Part shown: one piece after another, positions 40,741 to 50,647 of the stretch | Layout: every line of letters begins with the position of its first letter | How positions within the stretch are numbered: the first letter of the stretch is position 1 | NCBI GenBank assembly: GCA_963710675.1 | Contig: CAVQBE010000024.1 | Coordinates: 1 to 64,000 of the forward strand | Direction: 5' to 3' | DNA length: 64,000 bases | DNA from: JACCZX01 sp963710675 | GTDB lineage: Bacteria > Pseudomonadota > Gammaproteobacteria > Burkholderiales > Burkholderiaceae_F | The notes under the pieces: generated by a model | The model's database searches: none | The model's input: only the letters and a program-made list of their open reading frames with translations | What the model was told of the DNA's origin: nothing | Position numbers and translations under genes: made by a program

Positions 40741-41491
40741 ATGCGCAATCTGCTTGCCTTAGCTGCCCTTGCGGCCATCATGCCAGCCGCCCACGCCGCC
40801 AGCTGCCAGGCCACCAGCCCCAAGAACACCGTCGCATTGGTGGAGCTTTACACGTCGCAGGGCTGTTCAAGCTGCCCGCCTGCCGATCGCTGGCTGTCGC
40901 AGTTGCCGTCACGCATCGACGCCAACCGTGCGATTCCGCTGGCGCTGCATGTCGGCTACTGGGACTACATCGGATGGAAGGATCCCTTCGCGAAGCGCGA
41001 GTTCAACGATCGACAGTCACAACTCGCTGCGTTAAACGGCAATCGCACTCGCTACACACCCGGCGTCTTCGTGCAGGGCAGGGAGACGAACTGGTCTTCA
41101 GGCGCGTTTGATGCGCAATTGCGTGCCGTCAATCAACGTCCTGCCGCGGCGACGATAAAGCTGGACAACGTTGAGACGCAGAGCCGGCAAAGTCAATGTG
41201 CGTGCCCACGCAGAGCTTGCAACTCCTTCATCAGCCAAGAATCCGCGTCTGATTCGTTGCGCTGGTGCAAAACGGAATCTCGACCAAAGTCACGGCGGGC
41301 GAAAATCGCGGCGAAACGCTGGCGAACGACCGCGTCACGACGGGCGTGGTCCGGGCCGTTGCCGCTCGGAAGCGCAGCGTTTCGCTGGAAGCGCCGTCGA
41401 CTGCTGTGCGTGATCTCGCCTGGTCGCATTCGTTGAAGACGACACCGGCGTCTTGCAGGCGTTGCAGTTGCCGCTCGCGACCTGCTACTAA
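40741..41491 (+). CDS. DUF1223 secreted thioredoxin-like protein, frameshifted
   Basis: A signal peptide (LAAIMPAAHAAS) precedes the DUF1223 opening VALVELYTSQGCSSCPPADRWL, a thioredoxin-like CxxC (CSSC). Then come ALHVGYWDYIGWKDPFAKREFNDRQ and YTPGVFVQGRE. From about 41180 the frame changes at least twice. The true ending reads RLVAFVEDDTGVLQALQLPL and stops at 41489-41491. Proteins of this group occur widely in proteobacteria and their redox role is unproven. The stop overlaps the convergent transporter gene. Confidence 0.85.
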
Positions 41492-42541
41492 ATCCGATTT
41501 TCCTCGACACCATGGCAGGCCGCCTGCGTTTCGCCGCCCGCGTGCCGGTACAACTTCAGTAGCGGCACCTCAATGCGACAGCGCTCGTTGGCATGCGGGC
41601 AACGGGGGTTAAACGTGCAGCCAGACGGCGGATTCAGCGGATTCGGAACCTCACCGGCTACCGGCGTGCGGGCGCGGCCGCTCATTTCCAGATCAGGAAT
41701 CGCATCGAGCAGCATCCGCGTGTACGGATGACGCGGTGTCTTGAACAGCGTTGTGCGAGACGCGAGCTCAACGATCTTGCCGAGATACATCACGCCGACA
41801 CGATCGGAGATGTGATGCACGACCGCAAGGTTGTGCGAAATGAAAAGGTACGTCAGCCCCATCTCGCGCTGAAGTTCCTTCATCAGGTTCAGCACCTGCG
41901 CCTGCACCGACACGTCCAGCGCAGACGTCGGTTCATCGCACACCAGAAACTCGGGTTTCGTCGCCAATGCGCGCGCGATCGACAGCCGCTGCCGCTGGCC
42001 GCCCGAAAACTGGTGTGGATACTTTTCCTTGTCAGCCGGCGCCAGGCGAACCTGCTGCAGCAGTTCGTCGACGCGCGCGTCGAATCTGCGCCTTGTCTCT
42101 CATCAGGCCATGCGCCTTCAATGGCTCGGCAATGATGTCGGCAACGCGCCAGCGCGGATTCAGGCTTGCGTACGGATCCTGAAAAATCATCTGCAGCTTC
42201 TGCCGCAGCGGCCGCCCACGCTGCGAATTCATTTCGCGCAGATCGCGGCCGAAAAATTCAACATGGCCATTGGTGGGAACGTAGAGTCCCACCAGCAGCC
42301 GCGCGACCGTTGATTTGCCGCAGCCGGATTCGCCGACCAGTGAAAGGTTTCGCCGCGTTTGATGTCAAAGCTGACGCCGTCGACTGCATGCAGGATCGCG
42401 CGCTTCTTGTTTTCGAGGACGCGATTGAGCCAGGGTGGCGAAACGTCGAAATACTTCGCCAGGCCAACCGCATGCACGATGACGTTCGAGCCGAATGACT
42501 TCGGCGCGTGTGACAGTCTTCTCGCGCAGTACAGCGCTCAT
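41488..42541 (-). CDS. dppF: Oligopeptide ABC transporter ATP-binding protein (DppF/OppF), frameshifted
   Basis: Second ATPase of a dipeptide/oligopeptide importer. It is readable in three or four pieces: N-terminal VHAVGLAKYFDVS and LHAVDGVSFDIKRGET; then LRQKLQMIFQDPYASLNPRW (Q-loop); then FLVCDEPTSALDVSVQAQVLNLM (Walker B), YLFISHNLAVVHHISDRVGVMYLGKIVE and the oligopeptide-type C-terminal CTFNPRCPHANERC. Shifts lie near 42330, 42090 and 42500. It is the last gene of the transport operon. A GTCCCTC-CAA-GAGGGAC hairpin (42566-42582) sits between dppD and this start. Confidence 0.88.
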
Positions 42542-42631
42542 TGCGGCACCCTGGCGCTGCGCGCGGTCCCTCCAAGAGGGACGTCGCGATCCTTGGGGCG
42601 GCCCGGCGAATCGCTGGCACCCGGCCCCGCG

Positions 42632-43671
42632 TCAATCGTGCAACCAGCAGGCAGCCAGCGAAGTTCCGGCCGGCAACAGGCCCGGCCGTTCACGCGGGCA
42701 GCGCTCGAACGCGTGCACGCAACGCGGATGGAACGCACAGCCGCTCGGAATCGCGGTCAGCCGGGGCATCGACCCATTGATTTGCGTCAGCCGTTCTGTT
42801 TCGTGACCAAATGTCGGAATCGATCCCATCAAGCCAACGGTGTACGGATGCTGCGGCCGATGGATCACATCGGCCACCGGCCCGATCTCGGCAATGCGGC
42901 CCGGCATACATCACCGCGACGCGGTCTGCGGTTTCAGCGATGACGCCCATGTCATGCGTCACCAGCATCACCGCCGTGCCGTGGTCGCGGCACAGTTTCT
43001 TCAGCAGCGAAATGATTTGCGCCTGGATCGACACATCCAGCGCAGTGGTCGGCTCATCGGCAATGATAAGCTTCGGTTCGGCGGCCAGCGCCAAAGCAAT
43101 CACGACCCTCTGCCGCATGCCACCCGAAAACTGATGCGGATAGTGATCGATGCGCCGATCGGCTGCTGGGATGCCGGTCGACACGAGCAGCTCGATCGCA
43201 CGTACGCGCGCCTTCGCGGACGACATGTTCAAGTGCGTCGTGATGGTCTCGGTCAACTGATCGCCGACCGTGTACAGCGGATTCAACGACGTCAGCGGGT
43301 CCTGAAAGATCGCACCGATTTCGCGCCCGCGAATCTTGCGCATTTCGTCATACGGCAGCGTGTCGATACGGCGCCCGACCAACCGCATTTCACCGGCCGC
43401 GATGCGGCCCGGCGGCTCCAGCAGGCCGATGATTGCCGCCCCGGTCAGCGATTTTCCCGCGCCCGATTCGCCCACGACCCCCAATACTTCGCCGGGCGCG
43501 ATCGAAAACGAAATATCGTCGACCGCCACCAGCGTGCCGTGCCGGGTCGGAAACTCGATGCGCAAATTGCGCACCTCGAGCAGCGAGTGCCGACGAGACC
43601 TCGGTTGCCTTCAGTGCCGCGGTGGCGTCATCGTCATCGCGACGGGCGCCATGGGCGTCAGTGCTAGGCAT
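42632..43671 (-). CDS. dppD: Oligopeptide ABC transporter ATP-binding protein (DppD/OppD), frameshifted
   Basis: First ATPase of the importer. Motifs: GVVGESGAGKSLTGAAIIGL (Walker A), IGAIFQDPLTSLNPLYTVG (Q-loop), YPHQFSGGMRQRVVIALAL (signature), LIIADEPTTALDVSIQAQI (Walker B), VMLVTHDMGVIAETADRVAVMYAG (switch His). The C-terminal peptide-transporter extension CAFHPRCVHAFERCP is in another frame after a shift near 42905. A second shift near 43590 separates the start (ATG 43671). The start overlaps the end of the small lipoprotein gene upstream. Confidence 0.9.
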
Positions 43672-44031
43672 TGCAGCCAGCGATCGGCTCCACGTAGTCG
43701 ACTTCCGGAACGAAGTCCTGCTCCAGCGGATTCTTCTTCACCGCCTTCAGGTAGTAGCGCTTGCACAGCTTGACGTCCAATGTCAGCGGCTTGCGATCTC
43801 ACCGTACGAGAAGCCGGGCGCCGGCGGCCCTTGAACGCGGATGACCTTGCGGCCCGGATCGACCATCACCGGGTTGCGGGTATCACTGCGGCCATCGACA
43901 TCAAGCACGATCACCGAGTAGCTGTGTTAATCCGTCTTGAAATAGCGATTGCCGTCGATGTACGAGAACGGCGTCGTGGCACAACCGGCCAACGCAAGGA
44001 GCGCTACCGCACTTGCGAGCTTCGTTTTCAT
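43664..44031 (-). pseudogene. Small lipoprotein gene with an in-frame stop and a frameshift
   Basis: ATG 44031, preceded by GGGAGG, starts a signal with lipobox LALAGC. The reading meets TAA at codon 35 (43927-43929), continues in the same frame as HSYSVIVLDVDGRSDTRNP and GRKVIRVQGPPAPGFSYGEI, then shifts near 43797 into LTLDVKLCKRYYLKAVKKNP, ending at 43664. Both the stop and the shift could be sequencing errors. If real, the gene is dead. The position between dppC and dppD is unusual for a transport operon. Family not recognised. Confidence 0.55.
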
Positions 44032-44053
44032 AACACCTCCCATAAAGAGCTTC

Positions 44054-44974
44054 CTATCTCAGCTTGGGATTGAGTGCGTCGCGCAGCCAATCGCCCAGCA
44101 GATTGACAGAAAGTACAAGCAATACCAGGGCCAGACCCGGGAATATCGTGATCCACCATTCGCCGGAAAACAAAAACTCATTGCCGATGCGAATCAGCGT
44201 TCCCAACGACGGCGTGGTCGGCGGAACGCCGACGCCGAGAAACGACAGCGTCGCCTCGGTGATGATCGCCGTCGCGATATGCACCGTCGCCAGCACCAGC
44301 ACCGGGCCCATCACGTTCGGCAGTACATGGCGCGCCATGATGGCCAGCGGCGACACGCCGATCACGCGCGCCGCCTGCACGTACTCCTTGTTCTTCTCGA
44401 CCAGCGTTGAGCCGCGCACGGTGCGCGCGTACTGCACCCAGCCCGACAACGCGATCGCGAGAATCAGCACGCCGAACGCAAGTTCGTTATGCGTGTCGCG
44501 CGGCAAAGCCGCGCGTGCGACCCCATCGATCAGCAGCGCAGTCAGGATTGCGGGAAACGACAGCATCACGTCGCACACCCGCATGATGAACGCGTCGAGC
44601 CGGCCACCGACGTAACCCGAAAGCAGCCCCAGGCCGACCCCAAGCACGACCGACAACGCGACCGACGCCAGCCCGATCGCCAGCGAAACCTGCATTCCAA
44701 ACAGGATCGCGGAAAAAATATCGCGACCCTGATCGTCGGTGCCGAGCCAGAAATTGGGGTTGCTGCCCGCCTCCCACATCGGCGGCAACGAAGCATCGAG
44801 CAGATTGATCGTTGCCAGATCAAACGGGTTGTGCGGCGCCACCCAACTCGCAAACACGGCGGAAAAAATCAGGACGAACGCCACAACCGCCGCGGTGATT
44901 GCGATCGGCGAGTTGCGGAAGCTGTAGGCGACGTCGCTGTCCCACATGCGGCCGGCAGCGTTCGTCGGAATCAC
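44054..44974 (-). CDS. dppC: Oligopeptide ABC transporter permease (DppC/OppC)
   Basis: The 306-residue inner-membrane permease is intact. It has an N-terminal helix (ITAAVVAFVLIFSAVFASWVAP), the periplasmic DppC-type block NPNFWLGTDDQGRDIFSAILFG, five further helices and the EAA loop EYVQAARVIGVSPLAIMARHVLPN that docks the ATPases. FPGLALVLLVLSVNLLGDWLRDALNPKLR is the standard family ending. It follows the first binding protein by 87 bases. Its DppB partner is separated from it by the binding protein and the M20 gene. Confidence 0.93.
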   Translation of the reverse strand: MIPTNAAGRMWDSDVAYSFRNSPIAITAAVVAFVLIFSAVFASWVAPHNPFDLATINLLDASLPPMWEAGSNPNFWLGTDDQGRDIFSAILFGMQVSLAIGLASVALSVVLGVGLGLLSGYVGGRLDAFIMRVCDVMLSFPAILTALLIDGVARAALPRDTHNELAFGVLILAIALSGWVQYARTVRGSTLVEKNKEYVQAARVIGVSPLAIMARHVLPNVMGPVLVLATVHIATAIITEATLSFLGVGVPPTTPSLGTLIRIGNEFLFSGEWWITIFPGLALVLLVLSVNLLGDWLRDALNPKLR

Positions 44975-45061
44975 CGATCCCTGATCGGTGATCGACCGGG
45001 ACGTTCGGGTCAGCCGCTACTGCGCGGTATCCATGCGGATCGGCCGCAGTCGACGTTCGCC

Positions 45062-46663
45062 TTACGGCTGCTTGATGGTGACCCACTTGATGAACATGTA
45101 GTTGTCCGCCAACTGGACCAGATCAATGTTGCGCTTCATCGCCCACGCCAACGCCTGCTGATGCAATGGAATGTGGCCGACGTCGTCCTGATGGATCTTC
45201 ATCGCTTCGGCGATCATCGCGTTGCGCTTCTTGATGTCGGTCTCGGTCGCGATTGCCTTGGTCAACTGGTCGATCTTCGGATTGCTGTAGCTGCCCAGAT
45301 TGAACTGACCCTGGCCGCCCTCGCCCGGCGTCGCCATCAGCGCGAACAGCGGGTTATGCGAGTCGTAGCTGCCGGGCGTCCAGCCGAGCAGATAGAACGA
45401 CGTGTTGCGTGACAGGATCTTCGGAAAGTAGGTGCCCTTGGTTTCCGCCGCCAGGTTCACCTTGATGCCCACCTTGGCCAGCATCGCGGCAACCGCCTTG
45501 CAGATCTCTTCGTCGTTGACGTAGCGATCATTCGGGCAGTTCATTCCAACTTCGAAGCCCTGCGGATAGCCCGCTTCGGCCAGCAGCTTCTTCGACGCTT
45601 CCGCGTCGAACGGCAGTCGCTTGTTCAAGTCAGGAACGAAGCCATTGATACCCGGCGCGATCATCAGTCCGGTGGGCGCCGACGCACCGCGCATCACGGT
45701 TTTCTGAATCGCGTTGACGTCGATCGCCTGATAAAACGCCTGCCGCACGCGCTTGTCCTTGAACGGATTCTTGCCTTTGACGTTCGATTGCAGCAGCTCG
45801 TTGCGCGACTGATCCATGCCAAGAAAGATCGTGCGCAGCTCGGGCGCCTGCATCACTTTCAGATTCTTGTCGGCCGAAATGCGGGCGATGTCCTGCACCG
45901 GCACCGGCTCCATCATGTCGATCTCGCCCGACAGCAGCGCAGCGACTCGCGTCGAGTTGTTGCCGATCGGCGTAAAGATCACTTCCTGCACGTTGCCTTC
46001 GATCTTGCCCCAGTAGCCCGCATTGCGTTGCAACGTCGTGCGAATGTTGGGGTCGCGCGAGCGCAGGCGATAAGGTCCGGTGCCATTGGCCTGGAACGAT
46101 GCGGTGTTCTCGGTACCTTTGCGCTTATCGACCGGCTGCGTTGCCTTGTTCTTCTCGCACCAGCTCTTCGACATGATGTACCAGTTGGTGATCACGTCCG
46201 GCAGAATCGGAAACGGCTCGGTGGTGATGATGTCGATCGTGTGATCGTCGAGCTTGCGAATTTCCTTGATCGAACCGACGTAGGTCTTGACGTCGGAGCC
46301 TTCGCCCTTGCCGCGGTTGTACGAAAAGATCACGTCATCGGCGGTGAACGGCGTGCCGTCGTGAAATACCACTCCCTTGCGCAGATTGAAGCGCCATACG
46401 GTCGGGCGCCGTCTGCTTCCAGTCGGTGGCCAGCAACGGAACCACCTCGAGCTTCTTGCCGCGCCCGATCAGCGGTTCATAAATGTTGCCGGTGAATGCA
46501 AGCTGGAACGACTCGTTCAGCGAGTGCGGGTCCATCGAAAGCGCATCGCCCTGATTCGCAAATTTCAGCGTCTGCGCCTGCGCAACCGCACGTTGCAAGC
46601 CCGAGCCGCCGCGCCGGCACCGACAAAACGCGTGCGACGCGAGTGAGGATGCAATGTTTTCAT
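45062..46663 (-). CDS. Oligopeptide-binding protein (SBP family 5), frameshifted
   Basis: The start ATG 46663 follows AAGGAAG and opens a signal region (MKTLHPHSRRTRF). After a shift near 46600 it continues TLKFANQGDALSMDPHSLNE, and after another near 46380 MVFHDGTPFTADDVIFSYNRG, the family hallmark. Further DppA/OppA blocks are ANGTGPYRLRSRDP, IFLGMDQSRNELLQSNVKGKNPFKDKRVRQAFYQAIDV and YSNPKIDQLTKAIATETD. The mature protein (about 500 residues) captures peptides in the periplasm for DppBCDF. A second paralogue lies at 48956. Confidence 0.9.
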
Positions 46664-46679
46664 CGGGCTTCCTTCATGG

Positions 46680-47896
46680 TCAATGCTCTGAAAGGGGCAT
46701 TCTGCGCTCGGCGAGCGCGGAGAAAAACGCGGCGCCGAGCGGAATGATGGCGTCGTTGAAGTCGTAGCGCGTGTTGTGCAGGAAGCAGTTCGACGGCCCG
46801 CCACCCTGCCCCAGGCGCAGATAGCAGCCGGGCTTGGCCTGCAGCATGAACGAGAAATCCTCCGCGCCCATGCTCGGCGCGAGGTTGCGGATCACATTGT
46901 CTTCGCCGACCAACTCGGCGGCCACATCACCGGCAAATCGTGGCTTGCTGCGGGTGATTGATCGTGGCCGGATAAATGCGCTCGTAAACGATCGTGGCTT
47001 CCGCACCAAAAGCGCGCGCGGTCGACTCGACCAGCTCGGTGATGCGTCGCTCGACCAGCTCCTGCGTGTCGATCTTCGACGTGCGCACGGTACCGATCAG
47101 CTTGGCTTCGCGCGGCACGACCGAAAACGCGCCGGGGCTGCCGGCCTGCACCGAACACAGACTCACGACTGCGTTATCGAGCGGCGCCACATTGCGCGAA
47201 ACGATCGACTGCGCCGCGATGATGATGTGCGCCCGCCACCACTACCGGGTCGACCGTCAGGTGCGGATGCGCCCCGTGGCCGCCCTTGCCGCAGATCGTG
47301 ATCTCGATGCGGTCTGCCGACGACATCATCGGCCCGGAATTGAGGCCGATCTGCCCCGCCGGCAGCGCGCGGCCAGTTGTGCATCGCATAAACCTCCTCG
47401 GCAGGGAAACGCTCGAAAAGCCCATCGTCGATCATCGCCTTCGCGCCCGCGTAACCCTCTTCGCCCGGCTGGAAGATCAGATACACCGTGCCGTCGAAAT
47501 TGCGCGTGCGCGCCAGATACTGCGCGGCGCCGACCAGCATCGTCGTATGCCCATCGTGGCCGCACCCATGCATCAGCCCCGGTTTGGTCGAGCGATGCGC
47601 AAATTCGTTTTCTTCGACGATCGGCAACGCGTCCATGTCGGCGCGCAGCGCGATCGAACGTCCCGAGGCGTTCTTCTCACCGCGAACAACTCCGACCACG
47701 CCCGTCTTGCCAATATCGGTATGCACTTCGATGCCGAAATCGCGCATGCGCTCGGCCACCAGCGCCGACGTGCGGTGCTCCTCGAACCCGATCTCGGGAT
47801 TCGCATGCAGATCACGCCGCAGCGCCGTCAGTCCTTCGTGGTGCGGAAAAATGCGGCCAGCGGGCCGCGCAGAGCAAGTCCTAGATATGTGCCCAT
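46680..47896 (-). CDS. M20 amidohydrolase in the peptide-uptake operon, frameshifted
   Basis: A hippurate-hydrolase-type M20D enzyme, paralogous to 28221-29423. Motifs: LTALRRDLHANPEIGFEEH, ALRADMDALPIVEENEFAHRS, GLMHGCGHDGHTTMLVGAA (metal site), FQPGEEGYAGAKAMIDDGLF, GKGGHGAHPHLTVDP and a late NCFLHNTRYDFND. Shifts lie near 47830, 47220 and 46945. The start ATG 47896 immediately follows the dppB stop, and the stop is 16 bases before the next binding protein. It therefore probably deacylates or cleaves the imported substrate in the cytoplasm. Confidence 0.88.
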
Positions 47897-48880
47897 TCAG
47901 TGTGCCGCGGCGGTGCGGTCGATGCGCAGCCGCGGATCAACAGCAAAGTACAGCAAATCGACGATCAGATTGATCAGCACGAACACCAATGCAATCAGGC
48001 ACAAATAAGCGGCCATCACCGGAATGTCGGCAAACTGCACCGACTGAATGAACAGCAATCCCATCCCAGGCCACTGAAATACCGTCTCGGTGACGATCGC
48101 GAATGCAATGATTCCGCCCAGCTGCAACCCGGTGATCGTGATGACCGGCACCAGCGTGTTCTTCAATGCGTGGCCAAAGTGGACCGCACGATCGGTCAGC
48201 CCGCGCGCGCGCGCGAACTTGATGTAGTCGGTGCGCAGCACTTCCATCATCTCCGACCGCACCAGCCGCATGATCAGCGTCAGCTGGAACAGCGACAGCG
48301 TGATTGCCGGCAGGATCAGGTGCTTCCAGCCGGTGGTCGTCAGCAATCCGGTGCTCCACCAGCCAAGTTGCACCGTGTCGCCGCGCCCGTAGGACGGCAG
48401 CCAGCCAAGCTGCACGGCGAACACCAGGATCAGCAGGATGCCGATCAGAAAAGTCGGCAGCGAAATCCCCACCAGCGAGACCGCAAGCAGAAAATGCGAA
48501 AACCACGAATCCCGCCGCAGCGCCGTGTAAACGCCCATCGGAATACCAACGACGATCGCGATCACCGCCGCAGCGAACGCGAGCTCGAGCGTTGCCGGCA
48601 AACGTTCCTTGATCAAGGTGGACACCGCTCGTCCCTGCCGCAGGCTGATGCCGAAATCGCCCTGCATCGCGTTGCCGATGAAGTGCGCGAACTGCACATA
48701 GAACGGCTGATCGAGCCCCAGATCGCCGCGCAACCGGGCGCGGTCTTCGGGCGTCGCGTCCTGCCCCAGCATCTGTGACACCGGATCGCCGACATACTGA
48801 AACAGCAGAAACGCGATCAGCGCCACGACCAGCATGACGAGAATCGCTTGCAACAGGCGGCGAACGATAAAGGCGGCCAT
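47897..48880 (-). CDS. dppB: Oligopeptide ABC transporter permease (DppB/OppB)
   Basis: The 327-residue permease is intact. It starts MAAFIVRRLLQAILVMLVVALIAFLLF, carries DPVSQMLGQDATPEDRARLRGDLGLDQPFYVQF (the periplasmic block of DppB), six helices and the EAA loop EVLRTDYIKFARARGLTDRAV. It ends LNLIVDLLYFAVDPRLR-like. It sits downstream of the second binding protein, beyond an intrinsic terminator that may reduce its expression relative to that protein. Confidence 0.93.
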   Translation of the reverse strand: MAAFIVRRLLQAILVMLVVALIAFLLFQYVGDPVSQMLGQDATPEDRARLRGDLGLDQPFYVQFAHFIGNAMQGDFGISLRQGRAVSTLIKERLPATLELAFAAAVIAIVVGIPMGVYTALRRDSWFSHFLLAVSLVGISLPTFLIGILLILVFAVQLGWLPSYGRGDTVQLGWWSTGLLTTTGWKHLILPAITLSLFQLTLIMRLVRSEMMEVLRTDYIKFARARGLTDRAVHFGHALKNTLVPVITITGLQLGGIIAFAIVTETVFQWPGMGLLFIQSVQFADIPVMAAYLCLIALVFVLINLIVDLLYFAVDPRLRIDRTAAAH

Positions 48881-48900
48881 GCACCGATATTAGAGCAGCC

Positions 48901-48934
48901 AAAAAAAAGGTCGGACGCTTTTCAGTGTCCGACC
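48901..48934 (-). terminator. Intrinsic terminator inside the peptide-uptake operon
   Basis: On the leftward strand a GGTCGGAC/GTCCGACC stem, extendable by a G-U and a G-C pair, is followed by eight T (complement of A at 48901-48908). It lies 21 bases after the binding-protein stop and 20 bases before the dppB start. Partial termination here would favour high binding-protein levels over membrane components. Confidence 0.85.
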
Positions 48935-48955
48935 GGGCAACACTTTCAACCACTC

Positions 48956-50532
48956 TCAATCGATCTTGACCCACTGCACCTCGAGCCGGTTATCGGCGCG
49001 ATGCACGACGTGACGTTCTTGCGCATCGCCCATGGAATGACCTGGTTATGCAACGGGATATGCATCACTTGCTTGTTATGCAGCATCAACGCGTCGGCGA
49101 TCATCTGATTGCGCTTCTTGACGTCGACCTCGCCCTTGATCGCTTCGACGAGCTTGTCGAACTCGGCATTGCTGACGCGTCCTAGATTGAAGTTGCCGTC
49201 GCCGCCCTTGCCGACCGTCATCGGCAGTGATTGCAGCGAGTACAGCGCGTCGAACGTCGGCACACCCCAACCGAGCAGATAAAGCGACGTGTCGTGCTTC
49301 TGAATCTTCGGGAAAGTAAGTTGCGCGCGGCATCGCGTTCAAGGCCACCTTGAGCCCGATCTTCGCCCACATCGACACCAGCGCCTTGCAGATCTCCTCG
49401 TCGTTGATGTAGCGATTGTTCGGGCAGTCGAGCGTGACCGCGAAGCCGTTCGGATAGCCGGCCGCGGTCAGCAGCTCCTTCGCCTTCTTCTCGTCGTACG
49501 GCAAGCCGCTCGTGCGCGCCGGAGTCCAGCCGTGCACTGCACGCTGAATGATCGACGCCGGTCGGATCCGACGAGCCCGCGCATCACCGCTTTCTTGATC
49601 GCCTCGATATCGATCGCGTGATACAGCGCCTGCCGAACGCGCATAGTCCTTGAACGGATTTTTCCCCTTCACGTCGCTGTACTGCAGCTCGTCGCGCAAC
49701 TGGTCCATGCCGATGAAGATCGTGCGGTTCTCCGCGCCTTCGATGACCTTGATCGAAGGTGTCTGCTTCAGGCGCGCGATGTCCTGCGGACGGGATCGAG
49801 CAGAAAGTCGATTTCGCCCGATAGCAGCGCCGCGGTGCGCGTCGCGTCCGATTTGATCGGCGTGTAGACGACCTCGGTGACGTTGCCCTTCTTGGTCTTT
49901 GCTCCCCACCAGTTCGGATTGACTACGAACACGGTCTTGATGTCCGACCTCGCGCGACTTCAGCATGAACGGGCCGGTGCCATTGGCGTTGCGCGCAGCG
50001 TAGGTTTCTTCCTTCTGCACGAAGTTCTGCGGCGCGACGACTTTGTTCTTCTCGCCCACGCCTTTGTTGACGATCCGCAGCTCGGTCAGTTGGCGCAGCA
50101 GCACCGGATTCGGCACCGTCGTGTAAGATGATCACCGTGTTGTCATCAACCGCCTGCGCGCGTTGAACGCCACGGTGTACTGACCGGAAGTTCGACGTCG
50201 GCTGCATCGCGCGATCGATAGAGAACACGACATCGGTCGGCGGTCAACGGCGAGCCGTCGTGAAACTTCACGCCCTGGCGCAGGTTGAAGCGCCAGATCA
50301 GCGGCGTCTCCTGCTTCCAGTCGGTCGAGAGCGCCGGCACAACTTCGAACTTCTCGTTGTAGGTCACCAGCGACTCGTAGATATACGAGTTGGCCGTGTT
50401 ATTAAGTCCCTCGTTCTGCGCATGCGGGTCCATCGTCAGGATGTCGCCCTGGCTGGCCCAGCGCAAAGTCTTGGCATCGACAAGCGGTGCAATAGAAAGT
50501 GCTGCGACAAATGCGGCGATAGCGAGACGCAT
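48956..50532 (-). CDS. Second oligopeptide-binding protein (SBP family 5), frameshifted
   Basis: ATG 50532 follows TAGGAGAACGCCG, and the signal peptide is MRLAIAAFVAALSIAPLVDA. Family blocks are LRWASQGDILTMDPHAQNEG, LRQGVKFHDGSPLTADRC, ANGTGPFMLKSREV, TIFIGMDQLRDELQYSDVKGKNPFKDYARS and YPNGFAVTLDCPNNRYINDEEI. At least four shifts (about 50220, 49950, 49780, 49300) and one near the end place the true stop at 48956-48958 (LEVQWVKID). It is close to the paralogue at 45062, so the operon carries two binding proteins. Confidence 0.88.
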
Positions 50533-50647
50533 CGGCGTTCTCCTAGAGAAGGTGTGCGGAAAGCCGGACATGATGCCTACATCCGGCATCGCAGCGTCAA
50601 ACACCGCGTGCAGCGGGTTAACCCGCTGCGGCGCAGTCAGATGACAA

